From Streptomyces maremycinicus (GTDB lineage: Bacteria > Actinomycetota > Actinomycetes > Streptomycetales > Streptomycetaceae), in assembly GCF_001184025.1 (NCBI RefSeq), contig NZ_BBYG01000011.1:207574-271573 (forward strand): DNA of 64,000 nucleotides, in the 5' to 3' direction. Shown one piece after another: positions 9,101 to 18,251 of this stretch. How positions within the stretch are numbered: the stretch's first letter is position 1; each line of letters begins with the position of its first letter. The translations under genes were made by a program, and so were the position numbers. The notes below the pieces were generated by a model. It was given only the letters and a program-made list of their open reading frames with translations. It was not told where the DNA came from and searched no databases.

Positions 9101-10490
9101 CCGCACCGACTGCGAACCGGACTACGAGACGGAGGCGCAGGCCTGGCTGGACCAGGTGACCACCGCGCTTCAGGAGGCCGCGGAGCCGATGCCCGCGGCC
9201 CCGGCCGGGCTCCCGGTCGCTCCGGGTCCCGCCACCGCTCACGCACCGGCAACCCGTAGCGAAACCCTCGCCGCCGGGGGAACGGTGTCGGTCGCGCAAG
9301 CCGTCTCCGTCACGGAAACCGTCTCCGCCGCCACCGTGACGAAGGCCCGCGTCGCGCCGCGCTCCAAGCGCCCCGCGCCGGTCACCGCGCGTCTGACCGG
9401 CAACCGTCCGCTGAGCCTGCCGGGCTCCGGCAAGGAGGTCCGCCGCTTCACCTTCGACACCCGCGACAGCGAGACCCCGCTCGTCTACGAGGCGGGCGAC
9501 GCCCTCGGGGTGCGCCCCCTCAACTCCCCGGAGACGGTGGCGGAGTGGCTGGGCGTCACCGGGCTGGACCCGCACACGCCCGTGCGGGTGAACGGCGTCG
9601 GCGAGGTCGCTCTCGGTGAGGCCTTCCTGCGCCATCTCGACATCACCCGGATCACCCCGGCCCTGCTGCGCTTCACCGCCGACCGCACGCGTGACCCGCG
9701 GGAACTGCGCAAGCTGCTGCGTCCCGACAACAAGGGCGAGCTGGCGAAGTGGTCCTGGGGCCGCCAGGCCGTCGACGTGGTCGCCGAGTTCGGCGTCCGC
9801 GCCGACCCGCAGGAGTGGGCCGAGCTGCTGGGACGGCTCCAGCCGCGGCTGTACTCCATCTCGTCCAGCCCGCTGACCGACCCCCACCTCGTCTCGCTCA
9901 CCGTCTCGGTCGTGCGGTACGAGAACCTGGCCGGCCGCCCCCGGCAGGGCGTCTGCTCGCCCTTCCTGGCCGACGCCGCGCCCGGCGCCGAGGTCGCCGT
10001 CCATGTGCAGCGCAGCCCGCACTTCCGGCCGCCGGCCGACCCGGCCACCCCGATGGTGATGGTCGGCCCCGGCACCGGCGTGGCACCGTTCCTCGGCTTC
10101 CTGGAGGAGCGCCGGGCCCGTGGGCACCGGGCTCCCAACTGGCTGTTCTTCGGTGAGCAACACCGGGCGACGGACTTCTACTACGAGCAGGAGCTGGCCG
10201 CCCTGCGGGACGACGGGACCCTGGCCCGGCTGGACACCGCCTTCTCGCGCGACCAGCGGGCCAAGGTCTACGTCCAGGACCGGATCCGCGAGCACGGCTC
10301 GCACCTGTGGTCGTGGCTCCAGGACGGCGCCCACTTCTACGTCTGCGGGGACGCCTCGCGGATGGCCAAGGACGTCGACCTGGCCCTGCGCGACGTCGCG
10401 GTCCTGCACGGCGGCCTGAGCGAGCCGGAGGCGGTGGCCCATGTGAAGCAGCTCGCCTCCGACAAGCGGTATGTGCGGGACGTCTACTGA
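6180..10490 (+). CDS. Assimilatory nitrate reductase fused to a CysJ-like NADPH flavoprotein
   Basis: 1436 residues from GTG at 6180 (GGAAAGGGG upstream). The N-terminus has a [4Fe-4S] motif, [11 protein letters not shown] (residues about 19-29), followed by a bis-MGD molybdopterin oxidoreductase domain to about residue 720, of the NasA/NarB assimilatory type. A Pro/Thr/Ala linker follows. A flavodoxin-like FMN domain starts at [11 protein letters not shown] (about 853-1000). A second linker leads to an FAD-binding reductase domain (LYSISSS near 1222) and an NADPH-binding domain ([12 protein letters not shown] near 1291), ending DVY as in CysJ/P450-reductase relatives. One chain can therefore carry electrons NADPH to FAD to FMN to Fe-S to Mo and reduce nitrate to nitrite in the cytosol. 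No nitrite reductase or transporter gene is adjacent. Confidence 0.93.
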   Translation: MAALDPRTDSATTTKVRTVCSYCGVGCGMLLDIGLGPDGRRTVLKASGDKRHPANFGRLCTKGATTADMLAAPGRLTSALVRPDRGAEPEPAPVDAAIAETGRRLRAIVDEHGPDAVALYVSGQMSLEAQYLANKLAKGYLRTNQIESNSRLCMASAGTGYKLSLGADGPPGSYEDLDKADVFLVIGSNMADCHPILFLRMMDRVKAGAKLIVVDPRRTATAAKADLFLQVAPGTDLALLNGLLHLLHENGHTDPDFVAAHTEGWEAMPEFLADYAPATVAEITGIPEDDLRAAARLIGEAGEWTSCWTMGLNQSTHGTWNTNALINLHLATGRICRPGSGPFSLTGQPNAMGGREMGYMGPGLPGQRSVLVEGDRAFVEELWGLAPGTIRADGVGKGTVEMFRRMAEGDIKACWIICTNPVASVANRRTVIEGLEAAEFVVAQDVFAETETNAYADVVLPGALWTETEGVLINSERNLTLARPAADPPGEAMADWRLIAAVARAMGYEDGFAYDTAEQVFEEIKRAHNAQTGYDLRGVTYDRLRATPVQWPAATADGPDRNPIRYVNDDGSLTFPTASGRAVFHPRPHVPPAEMPDDDYPFFLNTGRLQHQWHTLTKTARVAKLNKLDPGPFVEVHPQDAAALGVADGDSVEVASRRGRAVLPAVVTDRVLPGSCFAPFHWNDLFGEYLSVNAVTSDAVDPLSFQPELKVCAVALTKVSTPVSVQPPVTQTPAPETPASQTPAPAVPSVGGPGTGSPLPDGPGAALVPTAVLPSAAEVFGLRPAPPPVLTERERQYLVGFLAGIPAGAPGVPVLPADAPFSPEHALWVNGTLAGMYSRTTATTAAAPPQVPARRVVILWASQTGNAEDFASTTAERLTAGGHLASLVAMDEADPAALPSDADLLLITSTFGDGDAPDNGAGFWDGLAALDTGRLEGHRYAVLAFGDSSYDDFCGHGRRLDRRLDELGAVRLAPRTDCEPDYETEAQAWLDQVTTALQEAAEPMPAAPAGLPVAPGPATAHAPATRSETLAAGGTVSVAQAVSVTETVSAATVTKARVAPRSKRPAPVTARLTGNRPLSLPGSGKEVRRFTFDTRDSETPLVYEAGDALGVRPLNSPETVAEWLGVTGLDPHTPVRVNGVGEVALGEAFLRHLDITRITPALLRFTADRTRDPRELRKLLRPDNKGELAKWSWGRQAVDVVAEFGVRADPQEWAELLGRLQPRLYSISSSPLTDPHLVSLTVSVVRYENLAGRPRQGVCSPFLADAAPGAEVAVHVQRSPHFRPPADPATPMVMVGPGTGVAPFLGFLEERRARGHRAPNWLFFGEQHRATDFYYEQELAALRDDGTLARLDTAFSRDQRAKVYVQDRIREHGSHLWSWLQDGAHFYVCGDASRMAKDVDLALRDVAVLHGGLSEPEAVAHVKQLASDKRYVRDVY

Positions 10491-10670
10491 CGGGAGTCAC
10501 CAAAAGAACCCGTGGGAAGGGGCGGGCGCCAAGTGGCGTTGCGCCGAAGTGAGTTGATATTCGGCCATCGCGGCGCGTCTATGTTCGTTTTTTCAACAGG
10601 AGTGGACAAGATCTGACGCACCCTCCGTCCGTGCGAAGGCGCACGGGTCGCCCCGAGGAAGGTCGTGGTC

Positions 10671-13600
10671 ATGTCGCACCCGCACGTGTCGTCCATGGAC
10701 CGGCCGGACCGCCCCCAGCGGGTGGAGCCGGACCACCCCCGGCGGACGGTCGTCAGCCGTCGTCGTCTGCTCGAAGGGTCGGCCGCCGTCCTCGGCGCGC
10801 TCGCCCTGTCCGCTCCGTCCACCGCCCGAACGGCCGTCGCGGCGGACGGCACCCCGGAGTGGAACGGCGCCATCGACGTCTTCCGGCTCGGCACCGAAGC
10901 CCCGCACACCACCCTCATGCCGTACGCGGATCTCGACCAGGCGCTCGCCGCCGACCGCACCCGCTCGCCCTACCGGCTCAGCCTGGACGGCACCTGGAAG
11001 TTCGCCCACGCCGACCGTCCCGACGACCGGGACCCCGACTTCCACCGCACCGACGTCGACGACAGCGGCTGGGACACCATCCCGGTCCCCGCCGCCTGGC
11101 AGTTGCACGGCTACGACCGTCCGATCTACATCAACATCACCTACCCGTGGTGGGGCGCCAACGGACTGGGGGAGGAGGCGCAGCCGCCGGCCGCGCCCAC
11201 CCGCTACAACCCCGTGGGGCAGTACCGCCGCACCTTCACGGTCCCGCGCGACTGGGCGGGACGGCGGACGTTCCTGCACTTCGAGGGGGTCAAGTCCGCC
11301 CACTACGTATGGATCAACGGCGAGTTGGTCGGGTACCACGAGGATTCCTACGACCCCGCCGAGTACGACATCACCCCGCACCTCGAGCCCGGCACCAACC
11401 AGATCGCGGTGGAGGTCTACCGCTACTCGGACGGCGACTGGCTTGAGGACCAGGACATGATCCGGCTGAGCGGCATCTTCCGCTCGGTCTACCTGTACTC
11501 CACACCGGCCGTGCACCTGCGTGACTTCAGGCTGGACACCCCACTCAGCGACGACCACAGGGCGGCCGAGCTGTCGGTCACCGCGAGCGTGCGGGACTAC
11601 GGCGGACAGGGCGCCGGACGGTACTCCGTCGAGACCTGGCTGTACGACGCGAGCGGGCACCCGGTGTGGCCCCGGCCCCTCCAGCAGACCCTGACGCTCG
11701 GCGCCGGGGAGGAGACGGCCGTACGGGCCGCGAAGGCCGTGCCCGCGCCCCGCCTGTGGTCGGCCGAACACCCGTACCTCTACACGGCCGTGCTGCGCCT
11801 GCGCGACCCGTCCGGAAAGGTGATCGAAACCCTCTCCCACCGTGTGGGCCTGCGCGAGTTCGCGCTCGAGGACGGCCTGATGCGCATCAACGGCAAGCCG
11901 GTCTCCTTGCGGGGCACCAACCGGCACGAGATGCACCCGGCCCGGGGTTCCGCCCTCACCCGTGCCGACCTCGTCGAGGACATCGGGATCATCAAGCGGC
12001 TGAACATCAACACCGTCCGCACCTCGCACTACCCCAACAACCCGCAATGGCTGGAACTCGCCGACGAGTACGGCCTGTACCTCGTGGACGAGACCAACCT
12101 CGAGACCCACGGCATCCGGGGCGAGTACCCCGGCGACCACGCCGAGTGGACCAGGGCCTGCGTGGCCCGCGCCCAGAACATGGTCCACCGGGACAAGAAC
12201 CACGCCTCGGTCGTCATCTGGTCCCTCGGCAACGAGGCCGGCGGCGGCACCACCTTCAACGCCATGCACGACTGGATCCGCTCCTACGACACCACCCGCG
12301 TCATCCAGTACGAGGGCGACGACCGCCCGGGGATCAGCGACATCCGCTCCGAGATGTACGACACGCCCGCCCGCGTCCGGGCACGGGCCGAGGACACGAG
12401 CGACACCCGGCCGTACGTGATGATCGAGTACTCCCACGCGATGGGGAACTCCAGCGGGAACTTCAAGAAGTACTGGGACCTGATCCGCCGTCACGACGTG
12501 CTCCAGGGCGGCTGGATCTGGGACTTCGCCGACCAGGCCCTCGACTGGCCCACGCCCGTCCGCAAGCTGTTCACCGAAGCCGGGCCCGCCGCGATCGAGG
12601 GCGAACTCATCGCCTCCGGCGGCGGCTTCACCCGCGACGAGGGAATCTCGGGCGGAACCGTCTTCGCGCGGGACGCGTCCTTGGACCTCACCGGCTCGCT
12701 CACGCTGGAGGCCTGGATCACCCCGCACGTGACCGGCTACCACCAGCCGATCCTCGCCAAGGGCGACACCCAGTACGCCCTGAAGCAGACCGGCGGGACC
12801 CTCGAGTTCTTCATCTACGGCAGCGGTCAGTGGATCACCGCGAGCTGGGCCCTGCCGTCCGACTGGACCGGCACCGAGCACCGGGTCGCGGGCGTCTTCG
12901 ACGCGGCCGCCGGCACGCTGACCCTCTACGTCGACGGCACGGTCCGGGCGACCCGCACCACCACGGTGCGCCCCGGCGTCAACACCGCGCCGCTGTCCCT
13001 GGCCACCGACGTCGACAACCCGACCCGGGAGTTCAGCGGCACCGTCCGGCGGGCCCGCGTGTACGCCCGGGCGCTGAGCGCGGCCGAACTGGCCTCCGAT
13101 GACCGGGGGCCCGGTGACGACGGCGTACGGTTCTGGTTCGACGCCGCCACCGTCGGCCTCACCGAGAAGCGCCCCCGCGAGAAGACGTTCCGGGCCTACG
13201 GCGGCGACTGGGGCGACAACCCCAACGACGGGGCCTTCTCCGGAGACGGCATCGTGACCGCCGACCGCGGGGCGACCGGAAAGTCCGCCGAGGTCAAGCG
13301 GATCTACCAGGCCGTCGGTGCCGCACCGGCCGCCGGTGAACTGCTCGCGCCTGGCGGGGCGGTCACCCTCACCAACGAGTACCTCTTCACCGACCTCCGT
13401 GAATTCGACGGCCGTTGGGAGCTCGTACGGGACGGGGAGGTGGTCCGGCGCGGAAAGCTGAGCCGCGCCCAGCTGGCGGTGGCGCCGCTGTCGAGCGAGG
13501 ACGTCGTCGTGCCCTTCGAGCTGCCGGACCGCCCCGCGCCGGGCGCCGAGTACTTCCTCCAGCTGTCGTTCACCACCAGGGAGGCGACGAAGTGGGCGAA

Positions 13601-14603
13601 GGCCGGCTTCGAGGTGGCGCGCCACCAGCTCGCCGTCGACGCCGGGAGCCCCGCGGTCACGCCCGTACCGCTGGCCGGCGTGCCCGCGCTCAGCCACCGG
13701 GACGAAGCCGGATCGGTCACCGTCGAGGGCCGGGACTTCTCGGTCACCGTCGACAGGGAGACCGGCGTCATCACCTCCTACGAGGCGGGCGGCACCCCGC
13801 TGATCTCCTCCGGACCCGCCCCCAACTTCTGGCGCGCCCCCACCGACAACGACCGGGGGAACGGACAGCACACCCGCAACCAGACCTGGCGGGACGCCGG
13901 CGCGCGGCGCGAGGTGACCGAGGTGAAGGTGCGGGCGCTGCGCGACCGGGCCGTCGAGATCAGGGTCGCCGGCACGCTGCCCACCACGACCGCATCGACG
14001 TACACCACCACCTACACCGTTTTCGGAAACGGTGAGATCAAGGTCGACAACACCCTGCACCCGGGCGCCGCCTCCCTGCCGTACATCCCGGAGATCGGCA
14101 CGCTGCTGTTCCTCCCCGCCCGCCTGGAGACACTGCACTACTACGGCCGCGGCCCCGAGGAGAACCACTGGGACCGCAACGACGCCACCGACGTGGGCCT
14201 CTACTCCGGCACGGTCGGCGGGCAGTGGACCTCCTATCTGCGGCCCCAGGAGAACGGCAACAGGACCGACGTCCGCTGGGTCGCGCTCACCGACGGCGAC
14301 GGCGGCGGCCTGCTGGTCTCCGGCGAGCCGCTGCTGGAGTTCAACGCCTCGCACTTCACCCCCGAGGACCTGTCCGTCGGCGCCCGCCACGACTACCAGC
14401 TCACCCCTCGCGAGGAGGTCGTCCTGCGGGTGAACCACCGGCAGATGGGGGTCGGCGGTGACAACAGCTGGGGCGCGCACACGCACGACGAGTACAAACT
14501 GTTCGCCGACCGCGACTACGCCTACACCTACCGGCTCCGGCCGTTGACCGACGTCGACCGGGCGACGGCCGCTTCACGGCGCCCGACCGCGACCTCCGGG
14601 TGA
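10671..14603 (+). CDS. Tat-exported GH2 beta-galactosidase with inserted LamG domain
   Basis: 1310 residues. The ATG at 10671 is 9 bp after GAGGAAGG; a GTG at 10665 is too close to it. A twin-arginine signal (SRRRLLEG followed by a hydrophobic stretch) occupies residues 28-55. The sugar-binding, immunoglobulin-like and TIM-barrel modules of glycoside hydrolase family 2 follow, with the acid/base Glu in WSLGNEAGGG and the nucleophile Glu in VMIEYSHAMGN. A laminin-G/concanavalin-like domain (about 645-805, SLTLEAWITPH) is inserted after the barrel. The C-terminal part matches the LacZ small-chain domain (FWRAPTDNDRGNG, HYYGRGPEENHWDR). It is a LacZ-type enzyme exported already folded, probably acting on plant galactosides. 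The stop codon sits in a 38-bp-period tandem duplication. Confidence 0.94.
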   Translation: MSHPHVSSMDRPDRPQRVEPDHPRRTVVSRRRLLEGSAAVLGALALSAPSTARTAVAADGTPEWNGAIDVFRLGTEAPHTTLMPYADLDQALAADRTRSPYRLSLDGTWKFAHADRPDDRDPDFHRTDVDDSGWDTIPVPAAWQLHGYDRPIYINITYPWWGANGLGEEAQPPAAPTRYNPVGQYRRTFTVPRDWAGRRTFLHFEGVKSAHYVWINGELVGYHEDSYDPAEYDITPHLEPGTNQIAVEVYRYSDGDWLEDQDMIRLSGIFRSVYLYSTPAVHLRDFRLDTPLSDDHRAAELSVTASVRDYGGQGAGRYSVETWLYDASGHPVWPRPLQQTLTLGAGEETAVRAAKAVPAPRLWSAEHPYLYTAVLRLRDPSGKVIETLSHRVGLREFALEDGLMRINGKPVSLRGTNRHEMHPARGSALTRADLVEDIGIIKRLNINTVRTSHYPNNPQWLELADEYGLYLVDETNLETHGIRGEYPGDHAEWTRACVARAQNMVHRDKNHASVVIWSLGNEAGGGTTFNAMHDWIRSYDTTRVIQYEGDDRPGISDIRSEMYDTPARVRARAEDTSDTRPYVMIEYSHAMGNSSGNFKKYWDLIRRHDVLQGGWIWDFADQALDWPTPVRKLFTEAGPAAIEGELIASGGGFTRDEGISGGTVFARDASLDLTGSLTLEAWITPHVTGYHQPILAKGDTQYALKQTGGTLEFFIYGSGQWITASWALPSDWTGTEHRVAGVFDAAAGTLTLYVDGTVRATRTTTVRPGVNTAPLSLATDVDNPTREFSGTVRRARVYARALSAAELASDDRGPGDDGVRFWFDAATVGLTEKRPREKTFRAYGGDWGDNPNDGAFSGDGIVTADRGATGKSAEVKRIYQAVGAAPAAGELLAPGGAVTLTNEYLFTDLREFDGRWELVRDGEVVRRGKLSRAQLAVAPLSSEDVVVPFELPDRPAPGAEYFLQLSFTTREATKWAKAGFEVARHQLAVDAGSPAVTPVPLAGVPALSHRDEAGSVTVEGRDFSVTVDRETGVITSYEAGGTPLISSGPAPNFWRAPTDNDRGNGQHTRNQTWRDAGARREVTEVKVRALRDRAVEIRVAGTLPTTTASTYTTTYTVFGNGEIKVDNTLHPGAASLPYIPEIGTLLFLPARLETLHYYGRGPEENHWDRNDATDVGLYSGTVGGQWTSYLRPQENGNRTDVRWVALTDGDGGGLLVSGEPLLEFNASHFTPEDLSVGARHDYQLTPREEVVLRVNHRQMGVGGDNSWGAHTHDEYKLFADRDYAYTYRLRPLTDVDRATAASRRPTATSG

Positions 14604-14641
14604 GGGCCGCTTCACGGCGCCCTACCGCGACCTCCGGGTGA
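14567..14641. repeat. 38-bp-period tandem duplication across the beta-galactosidase stop codon
   Basis: Positions 14567-14603 and 14605-14641 match at 36 of 37 bases. Copy 1 ends exactly with the TGA stop; copy 2 lies downstream and ends with the same TGA. Confidence 0.92.
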
Positions 14642-14801
14642 CCGCTTCCGCGGTCTCCACCGCGCCCGGCGGGGCGGCTCGGGCGCGGCAGTGATCGATC
14701 ACTCACACATTCTTCCCCTCGGCGCGAGAGAATCGGGAGCGGCAGCACGCATCACCCGTAGCGCACTCCACGGCGCACTCCACGGAAAAGGAAACGAATC
14801 C

Positions 14802-16214
14802 ATGACCGAGCAGGACGAACGCTTCGACGTCGTGGTCCTGGGCGCCGGTCCGGGCGGCTACGTCGCCGCGGTCCGGGCCGCCCAGTTGGGCAAGCGCGTC
14901 GCCGTCGTCGAGGAGAAGTACTGGGGCGGCGTCTGCCTCAACGTGGGCTGCATCCCCACCAAGGCCCTCCTGCGCAACGCCGAACTCGCCCACATCTTCA
15001 CCCGTGAGGCGAAGACCTTCGGCATCAAGGTCAACGGGCAGGTCTCCTTCGACTACGGGGAGGCGTACCGCCGCAGCCGCAAGGTGGCCGACGGCCGGGT
15101 CAAGGGCGTCCACTACCTGATGAAGAAGAACAAGATCACCGAGTTCGACGGCCGCGGCGAGTTCGTCGACGACCACACCCTCCGGGTGACCGGCTACGAC
15201 GGGGAGACCCGCACCCTCGGGTTCGACCACTGCGTCATCGCCACCGGCGCCACCCCCAGGCTGCTCCCCGGCACCCGCCGGACCGCCCGTGTGGTGACGT
15301 ACGAGGAGCAGATCCTCGCCGACGACCTTCCGCAGTCGATCGTCATCGCGGGCGCCGGCGCCATCGGCATCGAGTTCGCGTACGTCCTGCACAACTACGG
15401 CGTGAAGGTCACGGTCGTCGAGTTCCTGGACCGGGTCGCGCCCCTGGAGGACGCCGAGGTCTCCGCCGAGCTGGCCAAGCAGTACCGGAAGCTGGGCATC
15501 GACGTGCTCACCTCCACCCGGGTGGAGTCCATCGACGAGTCCGGTCCCCGGGTACGCGTCACGGTCACCGGCAAGGACGGCGCCCAGCAGGTCCTGGAGA
15601 CCGACAAGGTGCTCCAGGCGATCGGCTTCGCCCCCAACGTCACCGGCTACGGCCTGGAGAACACGGGTGTGCGGGTCACCGAGCGCGGCGCGATCGACGT
15701 CGACGGCCGCTGCCGTACCTCCGTCCCGCACATCTACGCCATCGGCGACGTGACCGCGAAGCTCATGCTCGCGCACGCCGCCGAGGCGATGGGCGTCATC
15801 GCCGCCGAGACCCTCGCCGACGCGGAGACCATGGAGCTGGACTACGCCATGATCCCGCGCGCCACCTACTGCCAGCCCCAGGTCGCCAGCTTCGGCTACA
15901 CCGAGGCGCAGGCACGGGAGAAGGGTTACGACGTCAAGGTGGCGAAGTTCCCCTTCACCGCGAACGGCAAGTCGCACGGCCTCGGCGACACCACCGGTTT
16001 CGTGAAGCTGATCAGCGACGCCAGGTACGGCGAGCTGATCGGCGGTCATCTGATCGGCCCCGACGTCACCGAACTGCTTCCCGAGCTGACCCTCGCCCAG
16101 CAGTGGGACCTCACCGTCCACGAGGTCGCCCGTAACGTCCACGCCCACCCGACGCTGGGCGAGGCCGTCAAGGAGGCGGTCCACGGCCTGGCCGGACACA
16201 TGATCAACATGTAG
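14802..16214 (+). CDS. lpdA: Dihydrolipoyl dehydrogenase
   Basis: 470 residues from ATG at 14802 behind GGAAAAGGA. It has the FAD-binding [19 protein letters not shown], the redox disulfide [13 protein letters not shown], the NAD-binding [12 protein letters not shown], the second FAD motif IYAIGDVT and the C-terminal His-Glu active-site base in HAHPTLGE. It reoxidises dihydrolipoamide to lipoamide with NAD+ as the E3 subunit of 2-oxoacid dehydrogenase complexes or the glycine cleavage system. No E1 or E2 gene is adjacent, so it probably serves complexes encoded elsewhere. A clear terminator follows at 16266. Confidence 0.96.
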   Translation: MTEQDERFDVVVLGAGPGGYVAAVRAAQLGKRVAVVEEKYWGGVCLNVGCIPTKALLRNAELAHIFTREAKTFGIKVNGQVSFDYGEAYRRSRKVADGRVKGVHYLMKKNKITEFDGRGEFVDDHTLRVTGYDGETRTLGFDHCVIATGATPRLLPGTRRTARVVTYEEQILADDLPQSIVIAGAGAIGIEFAYVLHNYGVKVTVVEFLDRVAPLEDAEVSAELAKQYRKLGIDVLTSTRVESIDESGPRVRVTVTGKDGAQQVLETDKVLQAIGFAPNVTGYGLENTGVRVTERGAIDVDGRCRTSVPHIYAIGDVTAKLMLAHAAEAMGVIAAETLADAETMELDYAMIPRATYCQPQVASFGYTEAQAREKGYDVKVAKFPFTANGKSHGLGDTTGFVKLISDARYGELIGGHLIGPDVTELLPELTLAQQWDLTVHEVARNVHAHPTLGEAVKEAVHGLAGHMINM

Positions 16215-16265
16215 CGGCCCGCCGAGCGGTCCGGGCTCTTCTGTCGCCCCGGGCTCTGCGCGGAC

Positions 16266-16293
16266 GCGGGGTCGTTCACCCGAACGACCCCGC
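16266..16293 (+). terminator. Terminator after lpdA
   Basis: A perfect 12-bp inverted repeat (16266-16277 with 16282-16293) with a 4-base loop lies 51 bp past the stop codon. Confidence 0.85.
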
Positions 16294-16381
16294 CCCGCTC
16301 GCCGCCGCCGTACGGCCGGGATGTGCTGGCATCCACCGGACCGACCCCGGGCCGGACCGACCGACGGCGAGGGAGCCTGCC

Positions 16382-17668
16382 ATGCCGGAAAGCGGTGTCC
16401 CCGCCGACGCGGAGCTGGAGGCGCTCAGGGCCCGCATCGCGGCTCTGGAGGAGGAGCGCACCCGTCCTCCCGCCCACCACCGGGTCCGCTCGGTCTTCGC
16501 GGTCCTCCTCATCGTCCTCGGCTGTGTCCTGGTCCCGCTGGGCCTGGTGGCGGCCTGGACCTCGAGCATCGTGGGCGACACCGACCGCTATGTCGCCACC
16601 GTCCGTCCGCTGGCCTCCGACAAGGACATCCAGAACGCGGCCGCCACCCGCGTCACGGACGCGCTGATGGACCGCATCGACCTCACCGCCCTCCTCCAGG
16701 ACGCGGCCCCGGCCCAGCGCCCCCTGCTGGAGAAGGCCCTCGGCAGGCTCGGCCCCTCGCTCGAGAGCGCCGTGCGCAGCTTCGTGCACGACAAGGCGCA
16801 GGCGGTCGTGGCCTCCGACGCCTTCGAGCGGATCTGGGTCGACGCCAACCGCCGGATCCACAGTTCCGTCGAGAAGGCCCTGACCGGCCGGGGCGGCGGC
16901 GCGGTGAAGATCGAGAACGACACGGTGAAGGTCGACCTCGCCCCCGTCGTCGAGCAGGTCAAGCAGCGGCTGGTCGACTCCGGGATGACCATCGCCGGGA
17001 AGATCCCGGAGATCCACACCGACTTCACGGTCGTCGAGTCCGAGGACATCGGCAAGGTCAAGACCTACTTCCGGATGCTCGAACTGATCGGCTTCTGGCT
17101 CCCGGTCATCGCGGTCCTGCTGGTGGCGGGGGGCGTCCTGCTCTCGACGCACCGCCGCCGGGTCCTGATCGTCGCCGCACTGTGCTTCGCCTTCGCCGCG
17201 CTCCTCCTGGGCGTCGCCCTGTCCGTCTTCCGGGTCGTCTACCTGGACGCCCTCCCGGCCGGTGTCTCCCAGGCGGCCGCCGGGTCCGTGTACGACACGC
17301 TCATCCGTTTCCTGCGCACCTCCGTGCGCTCGGTGGTGGCCCTCGGCGTGGTGATCGCCATCGCCGCCTGGCTCACGGGGCCCTGGCGTCAGGCCGCCCT
17401 GGTGCGGCGGCTCTGGCACTCGGGCATCGGCGCGGTGCGCGGCACCGCCGACCACGCCGGACTGCGCACCGGTCCCGTCGGCCCGTTCGTCGACCGCTAC
17501 CGCACCTGGATCACCTGGATCCTGGCCGCGGGAGCCGTCCTGGCCTTTCTCCTGTGGCCGTATCCGACCGGCTGGGTCGTGATCGGCCTCGCCCTCGCGC
17601 TGCTCTTCGCGCTCGGCATCGTCGACTTCCTCGCGACCCGGCCCCACCGAAAGGACAGCCCCGCATGA
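16382..17668 (+). CDS. Integral membrane protein of unknown function
   Basis: 428 residues. A short Ala/Glu/Leu/Arg coiled coil (ELEALRARIAALEEERTR) precedes a first membrane helix at about 43-65. A roughly 170-residue loop (DTDRYVATVRPLASDK... to ...ESEDIGKVK) follows, probably extracytoplasmic, then four or five further helices (about 235-256, 262-284, 322-340, 380-400, 403-420). I do not recognise a catalytic motif; many streptomycetes carry such proteins annotated only as hypothetical membrane proteins. Its stop overlaps the next gene's start (ATGA), so the two are translationally coupled. The start ATG at 16382 follows GGGAGCCTGCC. Confidence 0.85.
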   Translation: MPESGVPADAELEALRARIAALEEERTRPPAHHRVRSVFAVLLIVLGCVLVPLGLVAAWTSSIVGDTDRYVATVRPLASDKDIQNAAATRVTDALMDRIDLTALLQDAAPAQRPLLEKALGRLGPSLESAVRSFVHDKAQAVVASDAFERIWVDANRRIHSSVEKALTGRGGGAVKIENDTVKVDLAPVVEQVKQRLVDSGMTIAGKIPEIHTDFTVVESEDIGKVKTYFRMLELIGFWLPVIAVLLVAGGVLLSTHRRRVLIVAALCFAFAALLLGVALSVFRVVYLDALPAGVSQAAAGSVYDTLIRFLRTSVRSVVALGVVIAIAAWLTGPWRQAALVRRLWHSGIGAVRGTADHAGLRTGPVGPFVDRYRTWITWILAAGAVLAFLLWPYPTGWVVIGLALALLFALGIVDFLATRPHRKDSPA

Positions 17669-18135
17669 GCTCGCACTCGCCGACCGGAGAGCCGCACGGT
17701 GAGATCGGCACCGCCTGGTCCACGCCACGCGGCGGTGGCCCCTCCGGGCCCGGCGCGCACGACCGCCCGGCCGACGGTGTCGTCTTCGCCGGCGTCCTGC
17801 TGCTGTGCGGCGGCGTGCTCGCCGTTCTCCAGGGCATCGCGGCCATCGCCGAGGACGACATCTACGCCCGCGTCGGCTCGTACGCCTACGAACTCGACCT
17901 CACCGGCTGGGGCTGGATCCACCTCGTCCTCGGCGTCGTCGCGGCGGTCACCGGCGCGGCCCTGCTCAAGGGCGTGGCCCGGGCGCGCTTCGCGGGCATC
18001 TTCCTCGCCGCGCTGAGCCTGGTCACCCAGTTCCTGTTCCTGCCCTACGAGCCGCTCTGGTCGGTCGTCGTCATGGCGATCGACGTGTTCGTGATCTGGT
18101 CGCTGGCGACGTGGCAGGAGCGGGGGACGGGCTGA
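17665..18135 (+). CDS. DUF7144-type four-helix membrane protein
   Basis: 156 residues with a disordered hydrophilic N-terminus (about 1-40), then four membrane helices. The motif order VFAGVLLLCGGVLAVLQGIAAI, LTGWGWIHLVLGVVAA, a third helix and YEPLWSVVVMAIDVFVIWSL matches the small DUF7144 family seen throughout Streptomyces. Function is unknown. It starts inside the stop codon of the preceding membrane protein (4-bp overlap), so the pair is probably one transcription unit. Confidence 0.85.
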   Translation: MSSHSPTGEPHGEIGTAWSTPRGGGPSGPGAHDRPADGVVFAGVLLLCGGVLAVLQGIAAIAEDDIYARVGSYAYELDLTGWGWIHLVLGVVAAVTGAALLKGVARARFAGIFLAALSLVTQFLFLPYEPLWSVVVMAIDVFVIWSLATWQERGTG

Positions 18136-18251
18136 GGACCCGGACGAAGGCTTCCGGGTACCCGCGCGGGAGCCGGCCGAGGGGCGGGTCGCGCGAGGTC
18201 GATGTCGGATTCTCGCCAGCGCCGGGCCGGTGACCGGCCCATGCTGGACGC

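Noticed and set aside
6123..10442. 1439-codon minus-strand frame
   Set aside because: Mirror of the nitrate reductase gene; repetitive Gly/Arg/Val sequence with no recognisable domain.
10553..10595. TTGATA...TATGTT promoter for beta-galactosidase
   Set aside because: The spacing is 20 bp, outside the normal range.
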